Source of the DNA: Antitrichia curtipendula
Lineage: Eukaryota; Streptophyta; Bryopsida; Hypnales; Leucodontaceae
Direction: 5' to 3'
Length of the DNA stretch: 64,000 nt
Assembly (NCBI GenBank): GCA_951230915.1
Contig: OX579634.1
Span: forward strand, 19,494,725-19,558,724
The position numbers and the translations under genes are program-made. The notes beneath the pieces were generated by a model, which saw only the letters and a list, made by a program, of their open reading frames with translations, was not told the DNA's origin and did not search any database. How positions within the stretch are numbered: the first letter of the stretch is position 1; each line of letters starts with the position of its first letter. Below, one piece after another: positions 1 to 12,800 of the stretch.

Positions 1-3000
1 ATTTCCAAAAAGCTTGTCAAGCAACGACTCTTTCCGAATACTACCTGCATCTTCGGTAGACAGAATATCACTAATTGAATCTCCATCCTGACCTTCCAGG
101 CAGAAATTCCACACGTCTGGCACTCCCGCCGACCTCTTCCCACTCAGAATATCTCCAGAAGAAAGGGAACCATTCACAGCAACGTTCTCGGTGCTTTCCA
201 TAACTACAAGTTTCGTTTCAACAACATCCAGCTCTATGATCATCTCCTTGGCAATAGGAGTTGCACATTTGACTTCTTTAATGTCAGCTACACTACTGTT
301 AGAATGAGCTGAAGAATCATCATCTGTCTTATCAGAATCCAACAAAGCCTGGTCCTTGACCAAAGCATCCTTTGAAAGAGGATTAGAAGCTCCTTGTGCA
401 TCATCCTCCTACACAACAAATTGAGTGATCAACGAATTTGAAAGCCTCAGGTACATATCAATTACAGGGAATTCAGCTCAAATAATGAAGACAGTGCTTC
501 TTATAAAAGTCAACTCGACTGAAAACTCTATTAAATTGTACGATTACAAATAAATTGCATTTACACTGAAACATGTTTACAGTTTACAACTGGTAGCATC
601 TGATCGTCTGAATTTGAATTGGGACACGCACTGGATAGCGAACTCGAGTACCTGTAGTAAAGATGTTTGGTTTCCATTAAGTCGCTGTTGCACCACTTTT
701 GAAAAACCAGGTGGCACAGCAGGGCGAGGAGGTGTTGGAACAGGAGGTACTGCAGTCTTGCCGATGGGTGAGAGGGGAGGAGATTGATGAGAGATATTGT
801 CCCAAAGACTATTCTCATCATGCTTGCGATTTACAGTCGAATTTTCTGACTTTACTAGAGGATGCTTTTGCTCCTGCAGCTGCTTGTGCTGCTCTTTACG
901 CATCATTTCAAAGGCCTCTGCATTCAGCACTCAACCTTTCAGATGGAGTACCCAATAACAAAAAAACAAATCGCGCAAACGACAGGTACGAAGACCAGGA
1001 GGCTTTTCAGTTGAGCACAATGCGCACAGCCTACGATTTAATGAGTAGACTTCCCAATCTGCTCATCATGTGCACAGCCGGTGCAAAGGTTACCAATGCT
1101 AATATTTCTCAGACAATTCAGGAGAATAAGAAAAGTCAGGCATGCCACATTATCTGTAAATCGCACGTCACCTACATCAGAAACAAGTCAGACATAGAGT
1201 GCATATCTCCATATATCAGGACCGCAGGTGGAAAGACCACCGCAACTATGCAACGATGAAAACCACTAAACAGAACAACTTTCGTTGTAACTCCACATCA
1301 AAACAATCGATGGTATATTAGAAACCAAGCTGTACTCACCACGACGCTTACGCTCCTGATCAGATCTATCATCAATAGAGGATTCTAAAAACCCAAACGT
1401 TTCATCATTCACGATATCAGTATCTTCTCGGCGTCCATACATTGGCGTCTGCAGCATGTAATCCATCATACCAGAGAGTATTAGAAAATTTCAAGCGTGA
1501 ACACAAAACGCTATTGCCATTAAAAACGAATCCATCTGAACACAAATATTTGCCTGGACATGGCAATTAAAAAGAAAAATTAGTATAGACAACGTTAGAT
1601 GTGTATTGATATTCCTTCATGTAGGCAAGATGGGAACTTCCCAAGACAGAGAACTGACTTTAATTGCAGTGAGCCTAAGTATTGTCACTCGAATTGTCAC
1701 AACATGAAAATCAACCAAATGTGGTATACAAGCTTTATCAATAGTACACTTGATTCACCGACCTTAATAAGAGCACGTGGAGGCTGGTAGTTGTCGGTTG
1801 GCCGGCCAATGCGAGCATGGCCTTGAGGTGGTGGTCGATTTCCACTCCCTAGTAGACCATCACGTTCCACCCAGGGGCGTGGACCAGTGTCTCCTTTAAC
1901 CCCGGATCCTGCATGGTTCATGACATCAGGCATCCAGATCATCTACTAGACTTAAGCCACTCAATAAGAAAGATGGTACACCAGGAAAATTCAGGCACGC
2001 TGACCTCCTTCATCCGCATCCCATTCTTGTGGAAGGCGAACTCGTTCACGGTCTCGGTCTCCATTGCGATCCCATCTACCTGGTGGCCCATTCGGGCCAG
2101 GCCGATCGTGTGGTGGTCTAATAGGACCATTTTGCTCAACCCAAGGACCAGAAGGTCGAGGTGGATAACTGCTGGAAAAAGCATTGCCCATAGGTTCTTC
2201 TTCATAAGGTTTGCGACGAGGACCTGACTGTAGAATGGGACCTCCGCCATTAGGTCTCCTCCATTCAGGAATATCATCAACAGGTGATTTACTGTAAGCC
2301 AAGTCACTGTCCAACCACATCATACGAGGTTCAGAATCCCTGATATTCATCATCCTCACACAAGTGCTGTGCCTTGACGGCTCTCAGAGCCACTCAACCA
2401 GAAAATTCCATACTTTCCTTACATTAGTGGCAAAGCTAGAGGTCAAGTCCTTTGGATTTTCCTAAAGAACTGGGTCTTTAATAACAATCAAATTCATGGA
2501 AGATCCTTCTTCGAAATGTCATCTTCATCGTTCTTAAAGAATTACATCAGTACTCATAGGGTCCTTCGCATACAACAGGTGATCAATCCTAATCTCCTGG
2601 CCCAATCACCACAACCCCTAAAGTCACCCAATCTAAACACTCAAGTTAACATGCACACTTGCTTGAATTCTGCGCATGGTTAGATATATGTAGCATCCAA
2701 AAGAATCAATCATATGATTAACTGATCATTGATTTACTATTGCAGCAAACGTAAACCCTTCAAAGAAGACCAGGTCACCACCTACAAGATTCATCGATTA
2801 CAAATTACAAAGAGACTCCCCCCAAAAGACCGAGAGTAACATACCCTCATGAGCTTATTACTTAGAGCTCGTGCATTGAGGAACCCTAAGGAAGCAAGTC
2901 AGGTAACCACAGATGGGTCTCTTGTTGCAATGACTTGTCAACAATACCGCACAATCCTTCAGACTGCAGTACCCTTTTAACAAAATCTCACCTATCTCTG

Positions 3001-3621
3001 CGAACGAGACCACGGGCAGGAGGCACCACTGGAATTGCAATATTTCTCTCCACCACATCGGAAGTGATCGAATCTCTGTGTACAAGAACACAAGTAAAAT
3101 AAATGAAGATACGAGGATACTGAAGAATGATGCTGTACACAACATGAGAACTAAACCGTCCGCTCTATCTTCATGTGCTCAAATTTCAATATGTACGCTA
3201 AAGCAAACAGAGGAGAGACTAGGCTACGAACAAGATCGATAGAACAGAGAAGTACACGAACTGTAGACAATCAAGCCCTGGTGATCCAAACTACCTGAAA
3301 CAAGAGGGTTTTAACCTAGAAATTCCCATAACACCAATTTGAATGATTACTTGACGACTCGAAAATGCCAATTCACCGGAAAGAGGTTCAAACCAATGCT
3401 CCATACCAATATAGAGTAACTCGCGTCTATGACACTCCAGAGTTAACCCTTCAAGATTTCTAACACAAGAGAAAATGTATAGAAGTGGTCACATACAAAG
3501 GATTCGCAATATACCTCCATAAAACAGAGTCTATGTCATCCGGGCGAGGCTGGCAACTGGGCAGGCTGGCAAAGGCCAAAAGAGTATCCCTCGTATATCT
3601 GTACATCTTCTTGGTCATCAT
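1..3621 (-). CDS. CBE1: CBE1-like eIF4E-binding protein, 3' part beyond window
   Basis: Likely a plant CBE1 (Conserved Binding of eIF4E 1) homologue, a largely disordered cytoplasmic protein that binds the cap-binding protein eIF4E. Seven phase-consistent exons: 3621-3515, 3075-2992, 2339-2005, 1908-1763, 1448-1340, 917-652 and 408-1 (running off the edge), together 485 residues. Residues 9-15 read YTRDTLL, matching the eIF4E-binding consensus YxxxxL-phi. Later family hallmarks are VERDGLLGSG (exon 4), NDETFG...ERKRR (exon 5) and MRKEQHKQLQEQK then PPGFSKVV (exon 6). Exon 7 is acidic and Ser-rich and ends LLDKLFG. The ATG at 3621 is the first in an open frame starting after a TAG at about 3681, so the motif lies unusually close to the N-terminus; an extra upstream coding exon is possible. 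Family assignment rests on remembered motif order, not alignment. Confidence 0.86.
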
Positions 3622-5978
3622 TCGGTATTCGCCTGAACGATTGCAACCACATACACAACCAGCACAAAACTATCTGCCCTAATAGATCTACAGTATCCGA
3701 CACTGCTTAATTCCGCAAGTGTTGACGATGCTAAGTACCAGAAGTCAAAGCAACAGCTTCCTCTCAGTACATCCTTTTCGATCGTTAGAAGGACAGGCTA
3801 CAGGCCTGCGAAGCTAATCTACAAAATAAAAACTCCATAGTTCTCCCAGGATTTGCGCGAACGCATCAACACCTACTCAATGTACATCACTGATATATTT
3901 GAAACCTAATTCTATTTGTCCAGGCGCGCATTGAGAGAAATGCATGTAGCAAATCTGCATCTCAAGCAAGCATGGGATCAGACCCCCGCAAGTGCTTGAA
4001 ATGATACTAAAGAGCGAAAAATGTGGATGTTGAAATTTCGCAAACTGCATACGGATCCAGACTGTCGAGCCAGATGTAATTACAGAACCTTGAAGACCTA
4101 AAAACTCTCCTAATCTTGCTTCGGAATCTTTTCACTCGATTCGACAAACACGCTTCTCCGCGTCACTCAACGGAGACGACCGAAGAAAAGAGGAAGGGAT
4201 AGAATAGCTGCTAGGATCTGGACTTTCGTTTGCATTAAGTCAATCGACTCGTGATCGTTGAAAATGGCGCCGACGATAAAACCTAAGATGTTCCTAACGA
4301 CGCATGTGCAACTCGCTCATCGGTCAATTGAAACTCCTTGTGAGACAACCTCGAAAAATGGAAGCGCAGGGATCGAAGTGAAGGGAGAGAATCCTAGCGA
4401 ACCACGACAGGCGCCTATCAATACATCGACAATCACTCTAATTACACTACGTTTTCAGATCCTCCTTCGCGGCTTCTCTCGTCGACTCTCGGGTCTCCTC
4501 GTCCTCGTTTCCTTCACAATAACACCAGCGATGCGAATGACGCGCACAATCACAACACCAGGCGCAACATCGGAAGAATCATGACCAACTCACAGGCACA
4601 CCACATCGCCACAGCAAAGCACTGAGCGAATGCGACCACTAAAACTCTCCGACTCATCCCCGTCACCAAACGCAACACAAGAGAAGTGCCACTCTCAACA
4701 AGACCGTCTCGACTCAAAATACCAACCCCGACTCCGGCAACTCTCGCACTCTCTCATCTCCAGTCCCCTTCGACATATCTCCTCCACAAGAAGTGCAGGA
4801 GCATCCTTCCGCTTGCTTCCGGAACGACGCAACCCCCCGTGTGTGCTTCTCCCCTGTACGTTACTCCAGCGCGGACCTAATCCTAAAGGAATCCCTCCCC
4901 TTCCCCCTCCCCCGTCCGCCTCTAGCCTACGACCATTGCATACCTAAAAATGAAACGAAACTAATAATCCTGCACAAATCCTTCATCGTCTCCGTGTTTG
5001 CAAGCCTGTGCGATGCGAGTGAATGCGAGGGTGGCGTGGGCTTTGCGATGAGGTTGAAGAAGAATGCGAGTACTGATGAGGACACCTGACGGAGAAGAAG
5101 ACCTCAGAACAGAGACCTTCTCTGCCCTCGTCACTTTGGCCCACTTGATGCCAGGACGTGACGGTGGCCTTTTCTTTCCAGACGTCCTTCTTTTACCTTT
5201 CCCCTTTCTTTCCGGCTTTTTCCTTTCGTGAGCAGCCAACACAAGTGTTCATCACGTTGGAGCATATCTTCGCGTTCACGTTCAAACGATTCGAAAACTT
5301 CACGGTGATTTCGGAGTGAACCTCAAGTACGCTCTGATCTCAATCGCTGGGAGGTTGTAAACAAGTGCTCTAAGGAAAACAAGGAGAGACTTCAATTTGT
5401 CAAACTTGAGGACTTAAAGAGAGTAATTCGTTAAGGCCGGATTCATTCCTCTTTCGGTGTGAAGGCAAAAATGCGTCCTGCTCATGTAGTCTCTGCTTCT
5501 GTTTCTGAAAATTCAGTTCATTCAATGACTGTGAAGAAGGAAGCACGTGGCAGGTGATCTAGAATACGGAGTTTATTGCCTGTGAGAGCAGACACGCCGA
5601 TATCTGATTTAGGTGAGATATCGCAAGGACACTTTTGGCAATTATGTACTGAGCCCCTAGCTCGAAACAAAGAGTCAACCGCACATCGAAAACTATGCAT
5701 TGATCCCAGAAAAAGTTAAGCCTCTAGGTGATGACGATGAACAACCTCGTTTTCAAAACTGCAACATAATCACACCACCAGAATCCCAGATCCATTACTG
5801 GCACAAACGTGATTCACGTATAAACCTAGCACACGGTCTGGACGTTCCAATGAAATTAGGCTCCCTTGAATTCCTTCAGGCATGCTCTTGTTTTGTAATC
5901 GTCCCCCACGGCAACCCAACCGCGAGAACTGAGTGCTCGTGTCTGGCATCAAGTCGTGTTAATGCAGGAGTTAGGATG
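3622..5978. other. Upstream region of the CBE1-like gene, no further gene seen
   Basis: Presumed 5' UTR and promoter of the minus-strand CBE1-like gene plus the 3' flank of the PRAT gene. Base composition is higher in GC from 4130 to 5250 than in the intergenic DNA farther right. Open frames here (for example 4258-4584 plus and 4961-5242 minus) have biased Arg/Lys/Ser/Pro composition, no recognisable domain and no convincing exon partners. A 5' UTR intron is possible but was not placed. Confidence 0.5.
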
Positions 5979-7722
5979 CTATGAACTTTGCTGCTTCAAC
6001 GGCGATTCTCCGATTCGGAGGTTCTTCAGGGCTTGCTGACGTTTTTTCTCCTGTTCTACAGCACGCTTCGCAACCTCTTCAGCACTTAACATCTGAATGG
6101 GAAACCAATCAGGTGTCCTCCAAGAGTTATCCTCGCTTGACTTCTGCTCCACCACAGCAGGAACCTCAGCATGACTCTCCGCTGTCAATGACTCCGAGGG
6201 AAGAGTACTCAAGAAGTGACGAATTCGATATTCTCTGTATTGGATGACCCCCAGCTGCAATCCAGTGCCAACACTGGCAAACAGAATACCCATAGGAAGA
6301 GCTCTTGATCGTCCACCTGAAAAGCACAAAACAAAATAAAGGTCATTACTTGAGTTGATCGTATACTTCCCTTATATCAAACAGAGAACTGTCAACAATC
6401 AGAGCTGAGTTGCAAATGTACTTCTGAAGAGGGACAAGGAGGGTACTAAAGTTAGCACGCTCGATGATGAAGTGATCATTCCATAGGCATGGAGTAAGCC
6501 ACATACACATGATGGAGTGATCATTAAGAGGTCATTGTCACAAAGGAGTGAAGACGACTTGTGCAAAATGTGACTTCAAGATGCTGTGCACTATTTTAAT
6601 TCATGCAATACTATGATGTCAGAATCCATCAGTTTGTCACTCAAATTCAATTAATCGTTTAATGCTCAAATCCCTTCTGGGTCTTTGCACATATCTTTGT
6701 ACAAATATATTTTACGCCTCAACCTCATGAAATCGATCACAAAGGAAGGTTGTTTTTCAAAGACTAGCATTACTTTGGATTAATGAGAAATTATTTGGAT
6801 GAAACACCAAAGTTCGGAGTTAAGATATAAAAAACGAACACAAAAGTGAAAAAAAGTTTAACACCTTGAAAGTGTCCCAGCAAGGCACCACTAGCAAGTC
6901 CTCCTAAAGCACAATCCACCCAATGCTCCGGCTTAGAGGCTCGAAGCTCTCGTGAAATCTCTTGGGCACCTGAGTCCAAGCAGAAGAGAATTCATCATTA
7001 TGAAATGCCACTGCAATCGAAGTAGGAAATAGATACTGAATTTATCTTAGAGACGACAACAATTTACAAAAACGCAGTCGTTTTTAAATTTCAAATTTCA
7101 AATTCTCTACACCTGAAATAGATTGTAAGACGGAATTTTTATTCATATACAAGCATAATACTCAAGATCAATGTTTTAAGATTCCAGAAATTCAACAATG
7201 CGTGCAAGAAAATAAAGAAGCTGCCAGAAGGGGAAATACCGCCAAAACAAGAGGCTGCGACGAGAAAATTGGTGCCCACGGTCACTCCAAACCGGAGAAC
7301 AGGTTGACCCCTCACCGCTCCAATTAAAACCCCTGCTACCGCACCAACACCTCCTGGAATCGAAGTGTTCACAATTCCCAGCATAAACATCCTCGAGCTC
7401 GCAAAACAAAGCATATACTCTAGTGACGGCCCGTTCTCAACATTTTCATCAATTTCGCCGCAATCAAGAACAGAAATTCGCTTCTCAAATGCTAACCGCA
7501 TCTCCAATCCTTTGATTGCGAAACGAGAACAACTCCATCTCAATAAAACATGTCAAACTCAACCAATCTGCGAGAAATCACATGGCGAACGGGGCACAAA
7601 CCTGCTGCAAGGGATTTGGAGATGATACGGGAAGTCCAGCCTTCACTGCCACGGTAGTCCAGCGGACGACCACCAGGACTCACTCCTCTGCCATGCCTTT
7701 CCGCTGTTCCATCCTCTGCCAT
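5979..7722 (-). CDS. Tim17/Tim22/Tim23-like (PRAT family) small membrane protein
   Basis: Four phase-consistent exons, 7722-7602, 7353-7240, 6969-6865 and 6316-5979 (stop included), give 225 residues. Four Gly/Ala-rich hydrophobic stretches lie at about 41-56, 62-79, 96-112 and 119-139, the compact four-helix layout of PRAT proteins, which sit in the mitochondrial inner membrane or the plastid envelope as import-channel or complex I related subunits. A charged loop separates helices 2 and 3. The hydrophilic tail (141-225) contains DWFPIQ and a Lys/Gln/Glu-rich helix. I cannot name the subfamily, so role and organelle are inference. The start at 7722 (MAEDG) is chosen because it gives a compact protein; an in-frame ATG at 7830 would add 36 residues, including an Asp run. 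The next gene upstream, UTP13, is divergent, with about 2.1 kb between the two starts. Confidence 0.74.
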
Positions 7723-7881
7723 CTTTGCTGGCTTCCCGATCACTCCCGCATCTTCGGCTCCGGAATTCAAAGAAGTATATGCATTTACAAGAATAAGTGC
7801 ATCGTCATCGTCGCCGAAGACAAACAGCATCGGGTTCCCATCGAAGGAGACGATCACGCACAGAAGGGCAATTCTTCGCCA

Positions 7882-7889
7882 AAACCCTA
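7882..7889 (-). promoter_or_regulatory. Telo-box AAACCCTA upstream of the PRAT gene
   Basis: AAACCCTA on the plus strand, about 160 bp upstream of the preferred ATG (7722) of the minus-strand PRAT gene. Telo-boxes are a known promoter element of plant growth-linked and ribosome-linked genes. A single 8-bp match is weak alone but recurs at other genes here. Confidence 0.4.
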
Positions 7890-8079
7890 CTCACGGAACT
7901 CAGAATGTTTCTCGTCCACCATCAACCGAGAACCTACTTTCGTTCGTGCATCGACGACGGTCGTCATGTGTGACTGCTGGTGGGCCTGGTCGTATATCGG
8001 TACGTTGAAAGGTCGAAGGTCGAAGCCCCGAAAACGTCACTTTTTGAGCCCCTTCCGTACCAACCTATCAGGTAATTAA

Positions 8080-9660
8080 AAAATCAAGAGTTTAATTTTT
8101 TTGGAAATTTTATTCATGGAGGGAGTTGGAAAAAACAAACTAATGCTTCAAATGCCCAAATATCAGAAAATGAGCCTAATTGTGAAATTGAAGCCACTTA
8201 GTTTCAAAAATTTAATAGTTTATTTTTTGTTTTAAGAAAATCACATGCACCATCACATATTAATATTTTTGGTTTTGTTATATGAAGGTATAACTCCATT
8301 GATATGATGTGAAGAGAAGGGATGAAGAGGTCATGTTATTAGTCAAGTTCATTGTTCTTCATCAATCCTTAAAGGTTATGGAAAATTTGAAGCAAGATGG
8401 GAGCTCAAAGGAAAAAACAAAATAATTGTGTTCACGCCGGAACTTTATACCACATTTAAACATTATCTAATAATTTTTGAAAAACGCTATCGACTAAGAA
8501 AATGTACGAAATCAAGTTAAATTTCACTTCCAAGTGTGATTTAGAGTCTCTAAGGTAATTACATCTAAAATGGCACAAGTAAGCTTTATGACAAACCAAT
8601 ATGCTCTAAAAAAATGAACAACAATTTTGGCACATTGATGAAGGACTATAGATCAAAATGCAAGTGGTTTCATAATTTTTTGGAGGCATTGCAAATTACT
8701 TGCAATTTTTTAAAGATGCAAAGTATAGAGGTTTAAAGTGTCATGAAAATGCATTTGATGAATATAAAGAAATGACACTAGTATTATTAAAACTTGTCAT
8801 AGAGATGAAGTTCAAACAACAAAGAATGTATCCAAAATTGACCACTTGTAAATGTTGTTACCTCTATAGTACTATAAATAGAATTTTATACTACTCAAAA
8901 TGGTCACCAACTTTACCTTATACTTGTCCTTGTAATGCACACCATTTGGGGGATCTTCCCTATTCAATTTTCTTTCAAAAATAGTGGTCCATTTTGAAGG
9001 GTGGTCAATTTTAGGTTTTGATACTATAATAGAAAGTTATGGAGGTTCAAAGTTTAGTTGTGAAAACAATCATTGCATTATTTTGACTTGACTATGAGTA
9101 GTTGAGCTCTTTCATGTCTTAATTTACATATCCTACATAGATTGTTGTGTCTCTTGCCTCCCCACTTCTATAAAGCACTTGCCTTTTCACCACAAAACAA
9201 CATTGAGTAACTTGTATAGATGTATAAAATACAAATGGACAATGTAGATCAATGTGGAAAAAAAATTGATAGTTAATACAAAGTTAACTAGTGAAATCTT
9301 ATTAGTGAAATTTGAGGTGGCAAATAATTTCTATAGTCTTATCTAATTTTTGAGTTGTCTCCCATATCAAAAGCAAAAGCAAGAAAAAATATTTGCAAAA
9401 TCACCAAAATTATCTATGAGAAATATGAGATTTGCCACTATTTAGATGACATTTATTATTTTTAGGTGATGATTGTGGATGAGTGAAGAACGGATGAAGA
9501 ACGGATGGAAGATGGATGATCAAAATTGGGCGAAATTGGTGTGACTTGCAGGCTGTCGTGGAGAATTCGGGTGACGATCTCAATAAGGACGTCATTTGGG
9601 ACGCGGAATTGGCATCTGAAAATGCAAAGCCCTAGAACCCCCAAGTGGATTGCTAGTCAA
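8080..9660. other. AT-rich intergenic DNA between the divergent PRAT and UTP13 genes
   Basis: No gene recognised. Composition falls sharply to AT-rich from about 8070. Most of the stretch is a dispersed repeat (see 8300-9195). The open frame at 8700-8984 has low-complexity composition and no motif. Confidence 0.6.
8300..9195 (+). repeat. Dispersed foldback-type repeat, copy 1
   Basis: Its left part (8305-8450, around AAAATTTGAAGCAAGATGGG and AATAATTGTGTTCA) and right part (9075-9185, around TTTTGACTTGACTATGAG, then TTTACATATCC) match in order and orientation the two ends of a second copy at 60830-61985. Boundaries are approximate because the copies are diverged. No coding capacity is seen. 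Read by eye, not aligned. Confidence 0.55.
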
Positions 9661-9663
9661 AGA

Positions 9664-9681
9664 TTTAGGGTTTAGGGTTTA
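9664..9681 (-). promoter_or_regulatory. Tandem telo-box (TTTAGGG)2TTTA in the UTP13 promoter
   Basis: Two complete plant telomere units plus TTTA lie 125-142 bp before the UTP13 start codon, close to the expected transcription start. Read on the minus strand this is AAACCCTAAACCC, the telo-box characteristic of promoters of plant ribosomal-protein and ribosome-biogenesis genes, which fits a gene for an SSU-processome subunit. Confidence 0.72.
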
Positions 9682-9805
9682 ACGCTCCGAACCATTGCGC
9701 TTGTTTGAAATTCCAACTGCATTCCACTAGAGGAGTGGAGGGTGGAGGGCGCCTCGTAGGTTGCGTCGTTGTCGAATTGATGTGATTTTCGGAGGGGCTG
9801 GGGCA

Positions 9806-12800
9806 ATGGCGTCCACGTTGAGTTACAAGAAGAACTTCAAGGTGTCGCCCGCGCTGCAGCTGTTCTATACCGGAGGTCCCGTGGTCGTATCTCCCGAAGG
9901 AAAATTCGTGGCCTGCGCCTGCAATGATGATGTAAAGGTTGTGGAGCTTGCTACCGGGGCAACCGCTAAGACTTTGAAGGGGGATACAGAACCTATCACG
10001 GCGATTATCTACAGTCCGGATGGGAAAACGTTATTTTCTGCTAGTCGGAGTCTTCAGATTAAGCACTGGGATTTGAGTTCTGACGCTTGCCTTCGGACTT
10101 GGAAGGTAAATTTGTCAAATTCGGAGGATGCAGTATGAATGCTTGCTTGGCATAAGTTGAACGCGAAGTAGAAAACTTCGTAATCCTGTCCATAATTATG
10201 TCAGTCTTCTGAATTCCTAAATCCTAATCCCGAAGTGCCTGTAGTTTTTCTACTTGCCTTCATTATTCCAGAAGCTCGCTTCATAATTTTCTGTTGGTGG
10301 TACGTGACAAGTTCACCAGTACAAGGTTATGTTTCACACCCGAATTCAGAACCGGCTTTGCATGTCGGGAGAATCAAAATTTTAATAGTTGCTCACAATT
10401 TGCGACTGCAACTGCGATTTCTTTTTCAAGTCCCTTTCCACAGAAAAATTCTTAACTTAGAAACAACAACTAAAATGTTTATCAGAATGTGGGCCAATGT
10501 GATTTTTGGTAGCGTAGGAAGCCCCTTGCATGTTGAAGGAATCTCAAGTTTGTCAGATTATCGTCATCTGCAATTGGATTTGGACGGAAGAGATGAAAAA
10601 TGTGTTGTTTTCAGGCACACGACGCCCCTGTGGTTGCTATGGCCGTGGATGCCTCGGGTGGATTGCTGGCAACTGCCAGTGCTGATCGAAGGGTACTTGT
10701 TTGGGACACAGAGGGGGGATTCTGCACACATGCCTTTAAAGGCCACACAGGAGTGGTTTCGTGCGTTCAATTTCATCCTGACATCCATCGCCTTCTGGTA
10801 CGTGTGCGGTTCAGAAGGATCAGCAGATTTCTACTGTGAAGCACCTTGCACTGATAAGCAGGCCACTTTATCATTGGATTTTACACCTTGATTTTTGCCT
10901 GCCTTTTCCTAGTCAGGTTGGGTTCTAGATTTGAACGAGTTTCGGATTGCAGCTTTTTTCAGGAAGCGACGATGGAACTGTTCGGGTTTGGGATCTGGTC
11001 ACGAAATCATGCGCTTCAGTCCTTGATAAACATTTTTCTGCTGTGACAAGCTTATCTGTTTCAACAAATGGTTGGACTTTAGTGAGTGCCGGAAGAGATA
11101 AGGTAAATTAATACTGCATATGGTAATTACCTGGTCTTTCCCTCAAGTAGGTACTTGAGAATCCTTGGTTTCTTCTGCAATAGTTTCTTGTTCTGGATCA
11201 TGTTGTGGGTGGGTCCTGCCGAGTTTCTGAGATCACCATTAGTTGCTTAAATGTGCTTTTCTTTTACCCTGTTTTGTAGGTGGTGAATGTCTGGGACTTA
11301 AGAGACTACAAGCTACACACGACTGTTCCTATATATGAAGCTGTAGAGACCGTTTTGGTGATTTCAGACGAATGTGTCTTACCTGGGTGCACTACTGAAG
11401 CTGCAGCGAAGAAAAAGAGTGGTCAAGCTCCACTGAAGTTCTTGACAGTTGGAGAGCGAGGAATAGTTCAAGTTTGGAACTCTGAAGGGTAAATCATCTT
11501 GACATGCTAATGATTCAATTGCAGGACGCGTGATCTTTTTTTTGTAGGAGAATTCATAATGCTCAGTATCTGTAAGTGGAAACCATTAGCTATGTTTTAC
11601 CAATCTGTACATTCTCCTTCTGCATAATGGGAAGGGTCTAAGAACTTTGGAGCTTTTGTTTCTTAGTCTTTGTATTTGATGGCTTCAAGTTTTTCTAAGC
11701 TGGGGTTTACATGATGATTTGCTAATTAAAAGGTCATGCACCTGGTTGGTGCAGCGCTGCTTGCTTGTACAAGCAGAAAGTGTCAGACGCAACTGTAAGT
11801 TCAAACAAGGAAGATCTCAAGGGAGGTTTCATAACAGCAATTTGGTTACCATCTCAGAGAGAAATAATGTGTGTAACTTCAGATCAGCGTCTCTTATTTT
11901 ATTCATCCGACACTCTGGAAAGCGGTGAGAAAGATTTGAAGTTGGTGAAGCGGTTGATTGGTTACAATGAAGAGATCATTGATCTGAAATTTGTGGGCGA
12001 GAGTGATCGTACACTTGCTGTTGCTACAAATTTGGAGCAGGTATCAGTTGTATACGTTTACTAATGTATACGTCCAATTATATATTTGATCAAGAATGAG
12101 TATATACAGTACTGCGATATCACAATGTCATTGGGGTTCTTAAGAGGCATTGATGCTATAGTTCCAATGAGCTGGGCTCCCAAAATGTCTATGAAGTACA
12201 CTTTCTGTTTGCTAGCTTTCTCTTCGAATTTGATCCATTAGATACAGTGGGCGCAATGCAGCTAGAACATAGTCAATACTTTCATGATTTTAAAGCCGAG
12301 TTTTGATTGGACAGGTGCGTATTTATGACATGACAACTATGACATGCCAACAAGAATTGGTGGGACACACTGACATAGTGTTGTCTCTGGACTCTTGTGT
12401 AACTGCTTCAGGTGTACCCCTGTTGGCATCTTCTGCAAAAGATCACACGGTACAGTCATTTCTCACATTTTTGCAAGACACGTTTCAAATATTTACTCTG
12501 TTTGTATTGACTGGTTCTGCAATTAAGAGAAGAATTATAATGAAGTTAACCTCATCTGTTATTGCTCTAATCAAGGAAAAGTTATAGCACCCCTCCCCCT
12601 CTGCTTTTTTTTGTGAATAACCTTTTGATGTAAATCTTAATGTTAATTCGCAGGTGAGGGTCTGGAATGCTTCAACCGGGTCGTGCTTAGCTGTGGCAGC
12701 TGGACACATGGCAGCAGTTGGTGCGGTTGCCTTTTCCAAAAAGAAAAAGAATTTTGTAGTCAGTGGTAGCAGGTGCAGCATATATATTACCTTGTTGCCT

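Noticed and set aside
4961..5242. Basic 93-codon minus-strand frame
   Set aside because: Arg/Lys/Ser-rich low-complexity composition, no domain, no splice partners; probably leader or promoter of the CBE1-like gene.
9664..9681. Remnant of a chromosome end or fusion point
   Set aside because: Only two and a half units, placed at a promoter; a telo-box is the simpler reading.
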